Assembly (NCBI GenBank): GCA_036278935.1
Contig: DASUKA010000088.1
Location: 1-64,000 of the forward strand
Direction: 5' to 3'
From: DASSNR01 sp036278935
GTDB lineage: Bacteria; Gemmatimonadota; Gemmatimonadetes; Gemmatimonadales; Gemmatimonadaceae
DNA: 64,000 nt
The notes under the pieces are model-generated. The model was not told the DNA's origin and did no database searches. It saw nothing but the letters and a program-made list of their open reading frames with translations. Positions 24,279 to 32,770 of this stretch are shown piece by piece. Made by a program: the position numbers and the translations under genes. Positions within the stretch are counted from its first letter, which is position 1. Every line of letters begins with the position of its first letter.

Positions 24279-25201
24279 ACGAGCGCCGCGCGATCCAGCT
24301 CGGCGCCCGTAATGCGCCGATAGGCGTCGAGGTAGCGCGCGCTGGTCGCCTCCACCACCTCGCTGCTGAGGGGCGGCGGGGGCGCATCGCCGTTCCATCG
24401 CCCAGCCGCCCGCTTGCCCTCGAGGTAATCGCGCAGGGGCTGCTTGTCGAAGCTCGGCTGCGAGCGGCCGGGGGCATAGCTCTCCGCGGACCAGAACCGG
24501 GAGCTGTCAGGGGTGAGCACCTCATCCGCCAGCAGGATGGTCCCGTCCGGCGCGCGGCCGAACTCCAGCTTCGTATCGGCAATGATGATCCCCTTCGGCT
24601 CGGCCACATCCCGCCCATACTCGTAGACGAGCCGTGTGAGTCGCTCCAGCTCCGCGGTCACGTCCGCGCCGATGATCTCGCGCATGCGGCCGATCGTGAT
24701 GTTCTCATCGTGTCCCTCGGTGGCCTTGGTGGCCGGGCTGAACACCGGTGGCTCCAATCGGTCGCTCTCGCGGAGCCCTGGCGCCAGCCGCTCACCCGCG
24801 AGCGTGCCGTGCCGCGCATATTCCTTCCAGGCGGAGCCCGTAATATAGCCGCGAATCACGCACTCGATCGGAACGATGCTGGCTCGGCGCACCAGCATCG
24901 CGCGGCCGGCGATGTCCGGGCGATGGCCGGCGAGGGCAGGGACCGCCGCGATGATCGCATCCGCATCTGCCGTGATCATGTGGTGCGCCACGCGCCCCTC
25001 GAGTTGCCCGAACCACCATGCGCTGAGTTGTGTGAGCACCGCCCCCTTGAAGGGGATCGCTTCGTCCATCACGACATCGAACGCGCTCACGCGGTCCGTG
25101 GTCACCAGCAGGAGCCGGTCTCGATCCACCTCGTAAATGTCGCGAACCTTCCCGCGGGCGATCTGCGTGAGGGGCAGGGTACTGCGCATCATGATGGTCA
25201 T
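24275..25201 (-). CDS. purC: SAICAR synthase (phosphoribosylaminoimidazole-succinocarboxamide synthase)
   Basis: Condenses CAIR with aspartate in purine synthesis. Signature blocks: ARGKVRDIYEVD, LLVTTDRVSAFDVV, VRGYITGSAWKEY, IADTKLEFG and LADEVLTPDSSRFW. At 308 residues it is the longer form with an extra C-terminal part (fungal/bacterial type). It overlaps purB by ATGA and psd by GTGA. Confidence 0.95.
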   Translation of the reverse strand: MTIMMRSTLPLTQIARGKVRDIYEVDRDRLLLVTTDRVSAFDVVMDEAIPFKGAVLTQLSAWWFGQLEGRVAHHMITADADAIIAAVPALAGHRPDIAGRAMLVRRASIVPIECVIRGYITGSAWKEYARHGTLAGERLAPGLRESDRLEPPVFSPATKATEGHDENITIGRMREIIGADVTAELERLTRLVYEYGRDVAEPKGIIIADTKLEFGRAPDGTILLADEVLTPDSSRFWSAESYAPGRSQPSFDKQPLRDYLEGKRAAGRWNGDAPPPPLSSEVVEATSARYLDAYRRITGAELDRAALV

Positions 25202-26637
25202 ACGTGCGGGGCCTCTCGTTCCAGGGTCATCGCCGGCGCGGCCGCGAGCACGGGATCCACCACCTCGCGAAGAAAGTCGTCCACCTGCGCCGGTGCCCGC
25301 CCGACGAACTGGGCGGGATCGGTAATCTGCGTGATGTCGTCGAGCGCAATCGGGAAGGCAGGATCCCCGGCCAGCCGCTCGAGCAGGTCATTGCGCGGCG
25401 CACCGTTCTTGAGCGCGTCCCCCGCCGCCAGACTGTGACGTCGGATCACCTCGTGCACCGCCTGCCGGTCGCCCCCCGCCCGCACGGCGCGGACGATGAG
25501 CTTTTCGGTCGCCATGAACGGCAGGACTTCGTCGATCCGGCGACGAATGCGCGCCTGATGAACCTCCAGCCCGCCCGCAACGTTCGCCATGAGGATGAGG
25601 ATCGCATCCGTTGCCAGAAACGACTCCGGGATCACGAGCCGCCGGTTCGCGCTGTCGTCCAGCGTACGCTCGAAGTACTGGACGCTGTGCGTGAGATTCG
25701 CGCTCTCCTCCAGAGTGATCACGAAGCGCGCCAGCGCCGCGATGCGCTCCGAGCGCATCGGGTTGCGCTTGTACGCCATGGCGGAGGAGCCGATCTGCTC
25801 GCGCTCGAAGGGCTCCTCCACCTCGCCCACGGACTGGAGCAATCGCACATCGCCGCTGAACTTCGACGCGCTGGCCGCGATGCCCGCCAGCACCGAGAGT
25901 CCCTGCGCGTCCAGCTTTCGGCTGTATGTCTGCCCGGTGACGGGCATGGTGTGCTCGAAGCCCATGGCGCGCGTCACCAACTCGTCCAGCCGCCGCACCC
26001 GGGCGTCGTCGCCATCAAAGAGCTCGAGGAAGCTCGCCTGCGTTCCCGTGGTGCCCTTCACGCCGCGGAGCGGGAGGGTGGCGATGCGGTGGTCGAGGTC
26101 CGCCAGGTCGAGCACCAGATCCTGCATCCAGATGGTGGCGCGCTTGCCGACGGTCGTGAGCTGTGCGGGCTGCAGGTGCGTATAGGCGAGCGCCGGCTCG
26201 GCACGCCACCGCCGCGCGAAAGTGGCGAGCACACGGAGCACCTCCACCACCTTCGCCCGCACGAGCTCCAGCGCGCGGCGCATGAGGATGAGGTCCGCGT
26301 TGTCGGTCACGAAGGCACTCGTGGCGCCCAGGTGAATGAACGGCCGCGCCACCGGCGCCACGTCACCGAAGGCGTGGATGTGCGCCATCACGTCGTGGCG
26401 AAAGCGCCGCTCGTACGCCGCCACTTTCTCGAAGTCAATGTCATCGAGGTGCGCGCGCATCCGCCGGATCGCTTCGTCGGGGATATCGGCGCCCAGCTCC
26501 CGCTCCGCCTCCGCCAGAGCCAGCCAGAGCCGGCGCCAGAGGCCATATCGCACCTGCGGCGACCAGAGCTCCAGCATCGCCCGCGAGGCGTAGCGCTCCG
26601 CCAGGGGCGACGTATACGAGTGATGGTCGGCGCTCAT
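25198..26637 (-). CDS. purB: Adenylosuccinate lyase
   Basis: Fumarase/aspartase superfamily enzyme cleaving SAICAR and adenylosuccinate. The three conserved regions are visible: HLGATSAFVTDNAD, AYTHLQPAQLTTVGKR (catalytic His), and the flexible signature loop GSSAMAYKRNPMRSE. The length of 479 is close to the eukaryote-like PurB. It starts inside the htrA stop (ATGA). Confidence 0.95.
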   Translation of the reverse strand: MSADHHSYTSPLAERYASRAMLELWSPQVRYGLWRRLWLALAEAERELGADIPDEAIRRMRAHLDDIDFEKVAAYERRFRHDVMAHIHAFGDVAPVARPFIHLGATSAFVTDNADLILMRRALELVRAKVVEVLRVLATFARRWRAEPALAYTHLQPAQLTTVGKRATIWMQDLVLDLADLDHRIATLPLRGVKGTTGTQASFLELFDGDDARVRRLDELVTRAMGFEHTMPVTGQTYSRKLDAQGLSVLAGIAASASKFSGDVRLLQSVGEVEEPFEREQIGSSAMAYKRNPMRSERIAALARFVITLEESANLTHSVQYFERTLDDSANRRLVIPESFLATDAILILMANVAGGLEVHQARIRRRIDEVLPFMATEKLIVRAVRAGGDRQAVHEVIRRHSLAAGDALKNGAPRNDLLERLAGDPAFPIALDDITQITDPAQFVGRAPAQVDDFLREVVDPVLAAAPAMTLEREAPHV

Positions 26638-28145
26638 TGCACGGTGAAGTCGGTGAAGTAGATGCCGCCGCCACGCTCGAAATACATGCGGATTCCGCCG
26701 CGGCCATTGTAGGCGCGCAGTACCTTCGCCACCTCCTGCGCGTTGTCGATTCTGGTCTGATTGAGCTGCACGATCACGTCGCCTACCTCGATACCCAGCT
26801 CCTTCGACACGCGGTCGCTCACCTTGTACACGAGAGCACCGTGCCGGCTGCGGATGCCCTTCTCGGCGCGAATTGCCGGCGTGACCGTCACCAGCTCGAG
26901 CTCCTTGAGGACTTCCACCTTTGGCGCACTCACCTCCGGCAGATCGGCCACCGTCGCCGAGACCGAGAATTTTCTGCTGCCGCGGCGGACGAGGAGCGGC
27001 ACCCGCTGTCCGACGCGCAGCTCGAGCTTCTCCGCTTCCCAGTCAAACGGGTTGTGCAGCGCACGGTTCCCCGCGCGCAACAGTTGGTCCCCAGGCTCAA
27101 TGCCGGCCTTGGCCGCAGGGGAGCCCGGTTCCACCGACCGCACGTGCACCCCGGCGCGCAGCGCCTGCCGGGAGTTGCCGGATCGTGGCAGCTCGATCTT
27201 GAGCCCCAGCCATGGACGCCGGATGGCGCCATGCGCGAGCAGGTCCTCCGTCACGCGCTTCACCCGGTTGATCGGAATCGCGAAGCCGAGCCCCACCGAC
27301 CCGCCGCTCGGCGTGTAGATGGAGCTGTTGACCCCGATCACTTCTCCGAGCGCGTCCACGAGCGGACCGCCCGAATTGCCCGGGTTGATAGCGGCATCGG
27401 TCTGGATCATGTCGACGTACAGCGCCCCGCCTTCCGTCTGCGCGCCCAGATTCCGTCCCGTACCACTGATCACGCCGGCTGTCACGCTTGGCTCGCTGTT
27501 GCCGAGCAGGAAACCATACGGATTGCCGATGGCGATGGCCCATTCGCCAATGAGCAGGCTGTCCGAGTTGCCGAGCGTCGCAACGGGAAGGTTCTTCGCG
27601 TTGATCTTGAGAACGGCCAGGTCGTTGATCTCGTCCTTGCCGAGCAGCTTCGCAGGATACGTCGTGCCATCACGGAGTGCAACCGAGATCGTAGTGGCGC
27701 CCGCGACCACGTGCGCGTTCGTTACGATGACGCCGTCCGGACGCAGGATGATGCCGGAGCCGAGCCCCGGCAGCACGCGCTTGGTGGGTGTCGCACCGAA
27801 GAACGCGTCGAACGGATCGAGCGGGGCGTTCTCCTCCACCTCCGTCTGCACGGTGACCACCGAGGGCGCTACGTGCGCAACGGCGTCGGTGATCGCCGTA
27901 CGGCGCGACGCAACGGTGCTCGCCGCTACCGCGACGTGGGATGGCCGCGCACTGTCCCCCGAAGGCACGGTGGCGCGAGGGGGTGATGCCACGGGGGGCT
28001 GGGCCGCACTGGCGACTGCCGCGGATAGCGGCGTGGACGCATCCGACCCTGTGCCGCCGCACGCCAGTACCAGCACCGCAAGCAGCGCCGGCGTCGCTCG
28101 AGCGATCAGGGCGGGGTGCGACCGTGCGCGAGCTGTTTGCTCCAT
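26634..28145 (-). CDS. HtrA/Deg-type serine protease with two PDZ domains (predicted lipoprotein)
   Basis: Envelope quality-control protease. After ATG 28145 there is a basic N-region, a hydrophobic stretch and a lipobox-like VLAC with Cys29, suggesting an outer- or periplasm-facing lipoprotein (position -2 is Leu, so not a perfect lipobox). The trypsin-like domain has the triad His145 (TNAHVV), Asp175 (INDLAVLK) and Ser258 (NPGNSGGPL). PDZ1 covers about 305-400 and PDZ2 about 415-503. Length 503. It overlaps the transaldolase-like gene by 40 bases and purB by 4, an unusual place for a protease gene. Confidence 0.88.
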   Translation of the reverse strand: MEQTARARSHPALIARATPALLAVLVLACGGTGSDASTPLSAAVASAAQPPVASPPRATVPSGDSARPSHVAVAASTVASRRTAITDAVAHVAPSVVTVQTEVEENAPLDPFDAFFGATPTKRVLPGLGSGIILRPDGVIVTNAHVVAGATTISVALRDGTTYPAKLLGKDEINDLAVLKINAKNLPVATLGNSDSLLIGEWAIAIGNPYGFLLGNSEPSVTAGVISGTGRNLGAQTEGGALYVDMIQTDAAINPGNSGGPLVDALGEVIGVNSSIYTPSGGSVGLGFAIPINRVKRVTEDLLAHGAIRRPWLGLKIELPRSGNSRQALRAGVHVRSVEPGSPAAKAGIEPGDQLLRAGNRALHNPFDWEAEKLELRVGQRVPLLVRRGSRKFSVSATVADLPEVSAPKVEVLKELELVTVTPAIRAEKGIRSRHGALVYKVSDRVSKELGIEVGDVIVQLNQTRIDNAQEVAKVLRAYNGRGGIRMYFERGGGIYFTDFTVQ

Positions 28146-28774
28146 GCGTTCAGCATCTGATCGAGTGACCGATCGGTGAGCGGATGGACGAGTAGTGCAT
28201 GCAGCAGCGAGGGTGACACTACCGCGCCGTTGGCGCCCACGCGGGCGGCCTCCGTGAATTGCGCGGCGTCGTGAATGGAAGTAACCAATAAGTCGCACTC
28301 GAGTACGTAATTGTCGAAAATGTCATGAACGGCGCGGACGAGCGTGAGCCCGTCCGTTCCGGTGTCCGCCAACCCGCTCACGCAGAGGCTCACGTAGGCC
28401 GCGCCCGCCTTGGCGGCGAGTAGCGCCTGTGCCGGGGCGAACACGAGCGTGCTGTTCACCCGCACCCCCTCGCGCGCCAGCCGGCGCGTTGCGCGCAGCC
28501 CTTCCTCGATCGCCGGGATGTTGAGGGCGACGTTGTCCGCAATGCGCGACAACTCGCGTCCCTCACGGTAAATCTCATCGGCCTGGAGCGACATGACGTC
28601 CGTCAGCACGGGCCCCGGGACCGCCTGGCACAGCTCGGCCAGATAGTCGCGAGCCTCTTCGCTCGGCACCTGCTGCGCCAACGCCAGCGCAGGAGCCATC
28701 ACCCCTTCGGCGAGGCCAATGCCGGTCGCCCAACGGATCTCGGTAAGGTCAGCCGTCTCGAGGAGGATTTTCAT
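28106..28774 (-). CDS. Transaldolase / fructose-6-phosphate aldolase homologue lacking catalytic residues
   Basis: A 222-residue protein that aligns along its whole length with the short transaldolase family, with the conserved STLVFAPAQALLAAKAGAAYVS block (107-129) and the HPLTD ending. Key active-site positions differ: the Schiff-base lysine is Asn85 (VALNIP instead of VxVKIP), Asp6 is Glu6, the TTNP loop is MAPA (26-29), and the Tyr131 position is Cys. Standard aldolase chemistry is therefore unlikely. The frame is intact and embedded between truA (4-base overlap) and htrA, so it is kept under selection rather than a pseudogene. It may be a pseudoenzyme or have a new activity. Confidence 0.8.
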   Translation of the reverse strand: MKILLETADLTEIRWATGIGLAEGVMAPALALAQQVPSEEARDYLAELCQAVPGPVLTDVMSLQADEIYREGRELSRIADNVALNIPAIEEGLRATRRLAREGVRVNSTLVFAPAQALLAAKAGAAYVSLCVSGLADTGTDGLTLVRAVHDIFDNYVLECDLLVTSIHDAAQFTEAARVGANGAVVSPSLLHALLVHPLTDRSLDQMLNAWSKQLAHGRTPP

Positions 28775-29547
28775 TCCGGTGTGAGGTAAAGATTACGCGG
28801 ATACCGCACACGGTCCAGGAACAGGCCATGTGCCGGGGCCGGCGGTGAGGTGGCCTGGTTGTCCCGCGCCGTGAGAAGCGCGCGGAGCGAGGCCGCGTCA
28901 CGTCGCCCGCTGGCCGCGTCGATCATCGTCCCCACCAGCAGGCGGACCATGTGATGGAGAAAGCGGTTCGCCTCGACTTCGAACGCAAGCCCGCCGGGCC
29001 GCTCCGTCCAGACCGCGCGCACGATATGGCACTCGTGCGTGTCGTGCGCCGGCGCCGTTCCCCGCACGGCGAACGCCAGGAAACAGTGCGTCCCCGGGAG
29101 CAGCGCGGCCTGCGCATCGAGCGCCGCGCGGGAGATCGCGCGCCCCATCGGCCACTCCCATCGGCGGCGGAACGGTGACTGTGCGCCTTCATCGGTGCCA
29201 ATATAGTATGTGTAGCTGCGGGCGAGCGCGCTGTAACGCGCATGAAACTCCGGGCGCATCTCACACGCCGCCGCCACCCACACGTCGGCGGGAAGCACGG
29301 CGTTGAGTGCACGCCGCAACTCGCGGGCGCTCCATCGCTCCGGAACGCGCACCCCCGCCGCCTGGCCGCGCGCATGCACGCCTGCATCCGTGCGGCCGGC
29401 ACCGAGAACCGGCACCGGCGTGGTGCACAACCGGCCGAGTGCTGCCTCGAGCTCCCCTTGCACCGTGCGCTGACGAGGCTGGCGCTGCCATCCCGCGAAC
29501 CCCGCTCCGTCGTACTGCACCACCAATTGCACGGTGCGCTCCGGCAT
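28771..29547 (-). CDS. truA: tRNA pseudouridine(38-40) synthase
   Basis: Makes pseudouridine in the anticodon arm of many tRNAs. It begins VQLVVQYDGAGFAGWQRQP, has the catalytic Asp54 in GAGRTDAGVHARGQ, and ends with the RFLHHMVRLLVGTM motif near residue 200. Length 258 is standard. It is the first gene of an eleven-gene operon, and its promoter predicts transcription starting at or next to the ATG. Confidence 0.93.
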   Translation of the reverse strand: MPERTVQLVVQYDGAGFAGWQRQPRQRTVQGELEAALGRLCTTPVPVLGAGRTDAGVHARGQAAGVRVPERWSARELRRALNAVLPADVWVAAACEMRPEFHARYSALARSYTYYIGTDEGAQSPFRRRWEWPMGRAISRAALDAQAALLPGTHCFLAFAVRGTAPAHDTHECHIVRAVWTERPGGLAFEVEANRFLHHMVRLLVGTMIDAASGRRDAASLRALLTARDNQATSPPAPAHGLFLDRVRYPRNLYLTPE

Positions 29548-29553
29548 GTGCAG

Positions 29554-29581
29554 AACTTACCCGGTGCCGCAGGGCTGTCAA
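29554..29581 (-). promoter_or_regulatory. Promoter of the truA-purF operon, predicted leaderless
   Basis: On the minus strand TTGACA (29581-29576), 16-base spacer, TAAGTT (29559-29554). Only six bases separate the -10 box from the truA ATG at 29547, so the expected start is the A of the ATG. Confidence 0.65.
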
Positions 29582-29607
29582 GCAACATGCGCGGCCGTCC
29601 GAACCGA

Positions 29608-29637
29608 TTGACAGCGCGACACCTACGCCCCTACATT
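29608..29637 (+). promoter_or_regulatory. Promoter of the GAF-trpD operon
   Basis: TTGACA (29608-29613), 18-base spacer, TACATT (29632-29637); the start would be near 29644, some 18 bases before the ATG. It is divergent from the truA promoter. Confidence 0.55.
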
Positions 29638-29661
29638 CCCGTCCCGCCCCGGCCTCGCCGG

Positions 29662-30996
29662 ATGCCCTCCACGCGTGGTATGCCCCCGAGAACACTTGCT
29701 TCGCTTGCTCATGCCCTTGGCGCCGCATCCGATCTGGATGCGACGCTCGTGGCGCTGGATGAGGCGCTGGCCGAGGTGGATCGCTCGGCGCATGCGGTGC
29801 TGTTCTTCTATGACGCTCGGCGCCAGCTCCTTGCCGAGCGACTCCAAGTCGCCGCCGGCGTGGTCGAGCGCGCTCGCACCGAGACCACCTTTGACCATCT
29901 CCCCGCCGCCGCCCGCGCCGTGATTACGCGCGGCGGCCAGTTCGCCGATCTGGGCGACGAATCGGACGATTACGCGCGGCTGTTCGGTCTTGGCGGGATG
30001 TTGCAGGAGAGCGGCGTCCTGGCGCTGCGCGGCGTGCAAACGGATGGTGCGCTGGCGGCGGTTGTCGCGCTCTACGAACCGCGCCGCATCTTCGGTACGC
30101 GCGTGATGGAGCGATTCGCTCCGTATGTGGCGCTCTTCGAGCTGGCGTTCGCGCGCTTTGCCGAGCGCGAGGCGCGCGAGGAGGCCGTGCATACGCTGGA
30201 AGACGTCACGCGTCGCGTGCACGGTGAGTATGTGAAGAAACTCGCCACGCTGGAGCACGAGCTGGCCGCCGTGCGTAATACGCCGGCCGCCGGGACCCCG
30301 GAGGTCGCGCCCGGGCGCATCCTGGCGCTCGAGACCGAAACGGCGCAGGCTCGGGAGGATGCACGGCGCTCGGCGCGCCGGGCCGAGGTGATCGAACAGC
30401 AGGTCTCGGCCGCTATCGGCCAGCTCGAACAGGCGCATATCGAGTTGCACCGTCGAAGCGAGGTGCTGCGGCAGAAGACGCGCACGCTCTATCTCATTGA
30501 TCGCGTGCTCTCGCTGGACTCGAGCACCGTGGACCCGCGCGCGCTCGCGGATGGGCTACTCGCCCTGGTCGGCGATGACATGCAGGCGCAGCGCTGCTCG
30601 CTCATGCTGCGGGTGCCGGAGACGACCGAACTTTACATCGCGGCCGCGAAGGGCCTCGGTCCGGAGATCGTCGACGGGACGCGCGTCCCCATCGGTCACG
30701 GCGTGGCGGGAAAGGTGGCGGCGAGCCGACAGCCGCTGCTCGTGACCGACGTGACGGAGGCGGCCGCACACCCGCTGTTGCGCGACGAGTACTTCACCAC
30801 GGGGTCCTTCATCAGCTTTCCCCTGGTCTATCACGAGCAGCTCATCGGCGTGGTGAACCTGACGAACCGTGCCCGTCGCGGCGTGTTCATGGAGGAAGAC
30901 GTGGAGCGCGTGCGGCTTCTGGCGCTCCTCATCGCCCTCGTGGCGTCGCATGCTGCGCTGCCGGAGCGTCTGCTCGAATCCATCAGTGTCCGCTGA
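29662..30996 (+). CDS. GAF-domain coiled-coil protein upstream of trpD
   Basis: A 444-residue soluble protein with no catalytic domain that I can see. Residues about 10-170 look like a degenerate GAF-type sensor (AVLFFYDARRQLLAERLQ, then ESGVLALRG). Residues about 180-275 are a long charged helix, a probable coiled coil. A canonical GAF domain covers about 285-435 (RCSLMLRVPETTELYIAAA, GHGVAGKVAASRQPLLV, ISFPLVYHEQLIGVVNLTN). No GGDEF, kinase or HTH follows, so it may be a sensor acting through partners. Its end overlaps trpD by 11 bases, tying its expression to tryptophan synthesis. ATG 29680 is an alternative start. Confidence 0.75.
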   Translation: MPSTRGMPPRTLASLAHALGAASDLDATLVALDEALAEVDRSAHAVLFFYDARRQLLAERLQVAAGVVERARTETTFDHLPAAARAVITRGGQFADLGDESDDYARLFGLGGMLQESGVLALRGVQTDGALAAVVALYEPRRIFGTRVMERFAPYVALFELAFARFAEREAREEAVHTLEDVTRRVHGEYVKKLATLEHELAAVRNTPAAGTPEVAPGRILALETETAQAREDARRSARRAEVIEQQVSAAIGQLEQAHIELHRRSEVLRQKTRTLYLIDRVLSLDSSTVDPRALADGLLALVGDDMQAQRCSLMLRVPETTELYIAAAKGLGPEIVDGTRVPIGHGVAGKVAASRQPLLVTDVTEAAAHPLLRDEYFTTGSFISFPLVYHEQLIGVVNLTNRARRGVFMEEDVERVRLLALLIALVASHAALPERLLESISVR

Positions 30997-32011
30997 ACCG
31001 CTGCGGGCCGCCATCCGCGCCCTCGCCTCCGGCATGTCGCTGTCGGCTGACGAGACCGCCGCCGCATTCGATGTCGTGATGCGGGGCGAGGCCAAGCCCG
31101 CGCAGGTCGCGGCGCTCCTTATGGCGCTTCGCGTCAAGGGGGAAACGGCGGAGGAGGTGACGGGCGGCGCTCGCGCGTTGCGATCCGCCATGGTGCATCT
31201 CCCGGCCGAGGATCCGCTTGCACTTGTGGACACCTGCGGTACGGGTGGCGGTGTGCTGCAGACGTTCAACATCTCCACCGCGGCTGCACTCCTGGCGGCC
31301 GGCGCCGGCGTGCGCGTGGCGAAGCATGGGAACCGCTCCTACACCACGAAGTGCGGGAGTGCCGACGTGCTGGAGGCGCTCGGCGTGCGCATTGAGATGC
31401 CGGTGGAAGCTATGCGCAGAACGCTTGCGGATGCCGGCATCGTGTTCATGTTCGCGCCGGCCATGCACCCGGCCATGCGACACGTGGGGCCGGTGAGGGG
31501 GGACATCGGGGTGCCGACGATCATGAATATCCTCGGTCCTCTCGCCAACCCCGCCGGCGCCGGTCGACAGGTTGTGGGCGTGGCCGAAGAGGCGCGCCTG
31601 AGTGTGCTCGCCCATGCCCTCGCGGCGCTCGGCAGCGTGCACGCGCTCGTCGTGCATGGCATGCCGGGCATCGATGAGGTGTCCCCGCTGGGAATTACGC
31701 GCGTCCTGGAAGTGCGAAACGGGACGGTGCGGGAGTGGACCATCGACCCGCACTGGTATGGACTCCAGGTGGCTGATGCCGCCGAGATCGCGGGCGCCAC
31801 GCCGGAGGCGAACGCCGAGGTGATCCTGCGGGTATTGCGAAACGAGGAGCACGGTGGCGCGCGTGCCGCCGTGCTGTTGAACGCCGCGGCCGCGCTCTAC
31901 GTGAGCGCCAGAGCGCCGAGCTACGCGGATGCGCTCCGGCTGGCCGGCGACGCCCTGGAAGCCGGGGCCGGGTTGGCCGCGCTGGAGCGGCTGCGGCGCG
32001 GCAGCGGATGA
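30986..32011 (+). CDS. trpD: Anthranilate phosphoribosyltransferase
   Basis: Second step of tryptophan synthesis: anthranilate + PRPP. The PRPP-binding CGTGGG motif (DTCGTGGGVLQTFNIST), KHGNRS, and the ALGVRIEMP and NILGPLANPAG blocks are present. The 341-residue length is typical. GTG 30986 overlaps the GAF gene and gives the expected N-terminus. No fused glutaminase domain; trpE and trpG are not in the window. Confidence 0.94.
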   Translation: MSAEPLRAAIRALASGMSLSADETAAAFDVVMRGEAKPAQVAALLMALRVKGETAEEVTGGARALRSAMVHLPAEDPLALVDTCGTGGGVLQTFNISTAAALLAAGAGVRVAKHGNRSYTTKCGSADVLEALGVRIEMPVEAMRRTLADAGIVFMFAPAMHPAMRHVGPVRGDIGVPTIMNILGPLANPAGAGRQVVGVAEEARLSVLAHALAALGSVHALVVHGMPGIDEVSPLGITRVLEVRNGTVREWTIDPHWYGLQVADAAEIAGATPEANAEVILRVLRNEEHGGARAAVLLNAAAALYVSARAPSYADALRLAGDALEAGAGLAALERLRRGSG

Positions 32012-32058
32012 GCGCGGACTGCGCCCGCCTGGCGCCGCTTCAGTGCGCAGCGCCGCTC

Positions 32059-32667
32059 TCAGTAGCGGCGCACGACGCCAACCACGACGCCCTGGATCAG
32101 CACATCGTCTTCATGCACGTACAGCGGCATCATCGCCTCATTGGCGGGCTGCAGCCGGATGCGCCCGTCCGGCTCCCGGTAGAACTTCTTGATGGTGGCC
32201 GAGGATTTGTCGACGAGCGCGATGACCGTTTCTCCATCGGCCGCGCTCTGCCGCTCGCTCACGACCACGAAATCGCCGTCGCGAATCTGCTCGTCGATCA
32301 TCGAGCTGCCGCGCACCCGCAGCACGTAATGGTTGCCGCTCCGTCCGGTGAGGTCCTGGGGGACACACACCGATTCCTCGATGGGAACGGCCTCGATGGG
32401 ATAGCCGGCGGCGACGGTGCCGAGGAGCGGCAGCACGACGGCAGTCGGGAGCACTTCCGATGGAAGAATCTCGATCGCCCGGCTTTCGTTGTAGGCGCGC
32501 TTGATGTAGCCCTTGCGCTCCAGGTTGCTCAGGTGCTCGTGGACAGTGGCGAGCGATTTGTAGTTGAACCGGCGCGCGATCTCATCGAAGCTCGGTGCGT
32601 AGCCGTTCTCCTCTCCGTACTCCTGCAGATACGTGAGAATCTCGCGTTGGCGCTTGGTGAGTGGCAT
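32059..32667 (-). CDS. lexA: LexA repressor
   Basis: SOS repressor and self-cleaving protease. The N-terminal winged helix (about residues 1-65) includes SFDEIARRF and TVHEHLSNLERKGYI. The cleavage site is Ala87-Gly88 (VAAGYP), and the catalytic dyad is Ser122 (RGSSMID) with Lys160 (SATIKKF). Length 202. It is inserted on the opposite strand between trpD and trpC. I see no E. coli (CTGT-N8-ACAG) or Bacillus (GAAC-N4-GTTC) box in its promoter; three CCGAA copies at 32722, 32733 and 32760 are the only repeated element there. Confidence 0.93.
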   Translation of the reverse strand: MPLTKRQREILTYLQEYGEENGYAPSFDEIARRFNYKSLATVHEHLSNLERKGYIKRAYNESRAIEILPSEVLPTAVVLPLLGTVAAGYPIEAVPIEESVCVPQDLTGRSGNHYVLRVRGSSMIDEQIRDGDFVVVSERQSAADGETVIALVDKSSATIKKFYREPDGRIRLQPANEAMMPLYVHEDDVLIQGVVVGVVRRY

Positions 32668-32695
32668 GCTCTGGTCCCGGCGAGAGGATATTGAG

Positions 32696-32701
32696 TAGAA
32701 T
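32696..32701 (+). promoter_or_regulatory. Possible -10 box for trpC
   Basis: TAGAAT lies 64 bases before the trpC GTG, in the lexA leader. There is no good -35 box at the right distance. It would allow trpC-trpA to be transcribed although lexA interrupts the cluster. Confidence 0.25.
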
Positions 32702-32741
32702 TCAGGATCACCGCGGTGCTCCCGAAAAGACGCCGAATAAC

Positions 32742-32770
32742 ACTATAGGCGAAGAACTCCCGAAGTGCAA
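32742..32770 (-). promoter_or_regulatory. Promoter of lexA
   Basis: On the minus strand TTGCAC (32770-32765), 17-base spacer, TATAGT (32747-32742). The leader would be about 68 bases. The -35 box coincides with the predicted trpC start codon at 32765. Confidence 0.6.

Noticed and set aside
32668..32764. Classical LexA operator in the lexA promoter
   Set aside because: Neither CTGT-N8-ACAG nor GAAC-N4-GTTC is present; only CCGAA repeats are seen, which is too weak for a call.
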